From Branchiostoma lanceolatum (Eukaryota > Chordata > Leptocardii > Amphioxiformes > Branchiostomatidae), in contig NC_089723.1 of assembly GCF_035083965.1 (NCBI RefSeq), forward strand, positions 806,001 through 870,000: a stretch of 64,000 bases of DNA. Direction: 5' to 3'. Shown here piece after piece: positions 62,618 through 64,000 of this stretch. The notes beneath the pieces were generated by a model. It saw nothing but the letters and a program-made list of their open reading frames with translations. It was not told the origin of the DNA and searched no databases. The translations under genes and the position numbers were made by a program. Each line of letters opens with the position of its first letter. The stretch's first letter is position 1.

Positions 62618-63435
62618 TCAGTACTTATGCCTGATGAGGAGGGAGACCTTCCCAGCAGGCAGTGCCTTCAGCATGTTCCAGGCCTCGAAGTGCGACATGG
62701 CACTCAGGTCCGTCCCGTTGATCGCCACGATCGCGTCCCCGACAAACAGGTCACCTGACCTGTCCGCTCCGCCCCCTGAGAGAGACGGGAAGAGAAAATT
62801 CAGCTCTGGTTAATGAAAGATCATCAACTTTCTCAAGAAAAACATTTTAACATTTTCCTTTCATTTGAGAATCTAAAAAAAAATTCCATGTTGTTTGGTT
62901 GCAAGATTTTATCATATACCACCCACAGAGATACACCAAATAGCAAGTTGATTCATGTCAAGATGTCTACTGGCAACATGTTTCTATGGAGAGTTATACC
63001 AGTATTTTTGGTAGACAGGTGACAAGTGATCTTCGTTAGACTTAGAGGCAAACAGAAGCTTCACAGTTGTAAAGAGCAGCAAATGCTCAGGTAATAAAGA
63101 GCTGCCTGAATAGTAAGACTTGTCAGCCACCTCCTACACTACTTCTCAGTCCTTACCTCTGAAGATCCTCTTGATGGTGATGGGGAGGTCTCCCCGGGGG
63201 GACCCCCTCCCCCCCTCCAGGCTGAACCCCAGCCCAAACGCACCCTTGTCCAACTCCACAAGCTCCGTGGGCTTCTCACTGACTGGTGCAGGACCCGTGG
63301 GGGGTCTGGGCTGGACAGTGACTGGTGCAGGAGCAGTAGACGGTTTAGCCTGGGCTGGACTGGTTGGGGTTTGAGGCTCAGATTTAGGTGTTGGTGAGCA
63401 GGGCTGGTCGCTGACTGGTTCTCCATTCATGTCAC
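62618..63435 (-). CDS. PDZ protein like pro-interleukin-16/PDZD2, last two exons (partial)
   Basis: Exons 63435-63157 and 62775-62618 (TGA) join in phase 1. The first starts at an acceptor (CCCTGCAG) and has no upstream start, so earlier exons lie beyond the window. It encodes a Pro/Thr-rich stretch ([32 protein letters not shown]), then the PDZ start [20 protein letters not shown] and [11 protein letters not shown]. The second exon encodes [40 protein letters not shown] and [11 protein letters not shown], ending soon after the PDZ fold. GLGFSLEGG is the carboxylate-binding loop. The FEAWNxxKALPxGxVxxxIR end is characteristic of the C-terminal PDZ of pro-IL16 and PDZD2, so a scaffold protein of that family is the best call. 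An in-frame ATG at 63430 could also be an internal start. Confidence 0.8.
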
Positions 63436-64000
63436 CTGCAGGGAATTATCAGGATTGAACTACTATTAGACATGATTCAAAACAATACTTTTCATCTTTA
63501 TTATGTCTTATCTAGATTAAAGGTGGAAACCTTCTGCAGAACGTCCTGATACCCATACGACTGATTAGCTGTGGGAATGATGGATGGTTGGCTGGCTAAT
63601 TTATCACATCCTGTAGACTCTAAGTATATTGAATGAGCAGACTTGATGCTAGAAAATCACATTGAACATTCTGGAAAAAATTTTCAAGAAGATGAAAAAT
63701 CTTTATTGTTTAGCGATTTCCAATAAAGTTATCTAGAAAATGGTTGCACATCAAAAATTCCCAAAATTGCACATCAAGCGTCATGCAAAGTCTTCCTGTA
63801 TTATGCAGAATATCTTAACATTCATTGATCAGTGAAACTACCTTTTAACATTTGTACATTGGTTCAAATTCAGTGGCAACACTGTAGTATACAACGAGTT
63901 ATGGTGTTCATACACAGACACAGACACACACAGTGAAGTATGTATCATGTACTGCGACTAATGGTCCAGGAGATCTTTCAAATAAACAATAACCACACAG
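63436..64000 (-). other. Upstream intron of the PDZ gene
   Basis: AT-rich sequence without a further exon, consistent with intron running out of the window. Confidence 0.5.

Noticed and set aside
62275-62813. Plus-strand frames with repeated FPRCHGSRRSCFLV-type sequence
   Set aside because: They read the 32-bp minisatellite and then the antisense of the PDZ exon.

Overview
The window is animal nuclear DNA: genes with many short exons and GT-AG introns, microsatellites, MITE/foldback elements, SINE-like and LINE fragments. Kinesin-light-chain-type TPRs, Link domains, an MS4A-like module, a receptor-type tyrosine kinase and an IL16/PDZD2-like PDZ domain point to a deuterostome, most likely a cephalochordate (Branchiostoma-like). 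That placement is inference. All exon models were built by hand from splice sites and codon phase; there is no transcript evidence.

Layout. 2-766 (+): 3' end of a TPR gene. 999-1271: LINE remnant. 1380-7364 (-): one continuous, phase-consistent gene joining an MS4A/CD20-like four-helix membrane module to a repeat linker and a complete tyrosine kinase domain. 7.4-12.2 kb: intergenic, with telomere-like and TG-rich repeats. 12284-18128 (-): a 16-exon gene with a signal peptide, three copies of a motif that looks like the light-harvesting (chlorophyll a/b-binding) helix signature, and a terminal exon encoding the C-terminal part of histone H2B. A 31-bp minisatellite (18.24-19.5 kb) lies upstream of it. 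19.5-29 kb: repeat-rich, with two related arrays (22.3-23.0 and 24.8-25.85 kb) and a small unrecognised gene (23.16-24.0 kb, -). 28885-33326 and 35682-39367 (-): tandem paralogs for type II membrane proteins with a long coiled-coil stalk and a C-terminal Link domain. 40590-59288 (+): a complete 20-exon secreted GH81 endo-1,3-beta-glucanase with three Cys-rich modules inserted in its N-terminal part. 59.8-60.05 kb: foldback element. 62618-63435 (-): last two exons of a PDZ protein like pro-interleukin-16/PDZD2.

The strongest candidates for undescribed biology are the MS4A-tyrosine kinase fusion, the light-harvesting-like/H2B gene, and the GH81 gene's habit of tandemly duplicating its exon-intron junctions. 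The extreme case of the last is 42 tandem 70-bp copies of one 3' splice site plus exon start (51.78-54.72 kb).

The genes do not form an operon-like system. Secreted glucanase and Link-domain stalk receptors would fit glycan handling or barrier defence, and the MS4A-kinase would fit membrane signalling, but this is inference.
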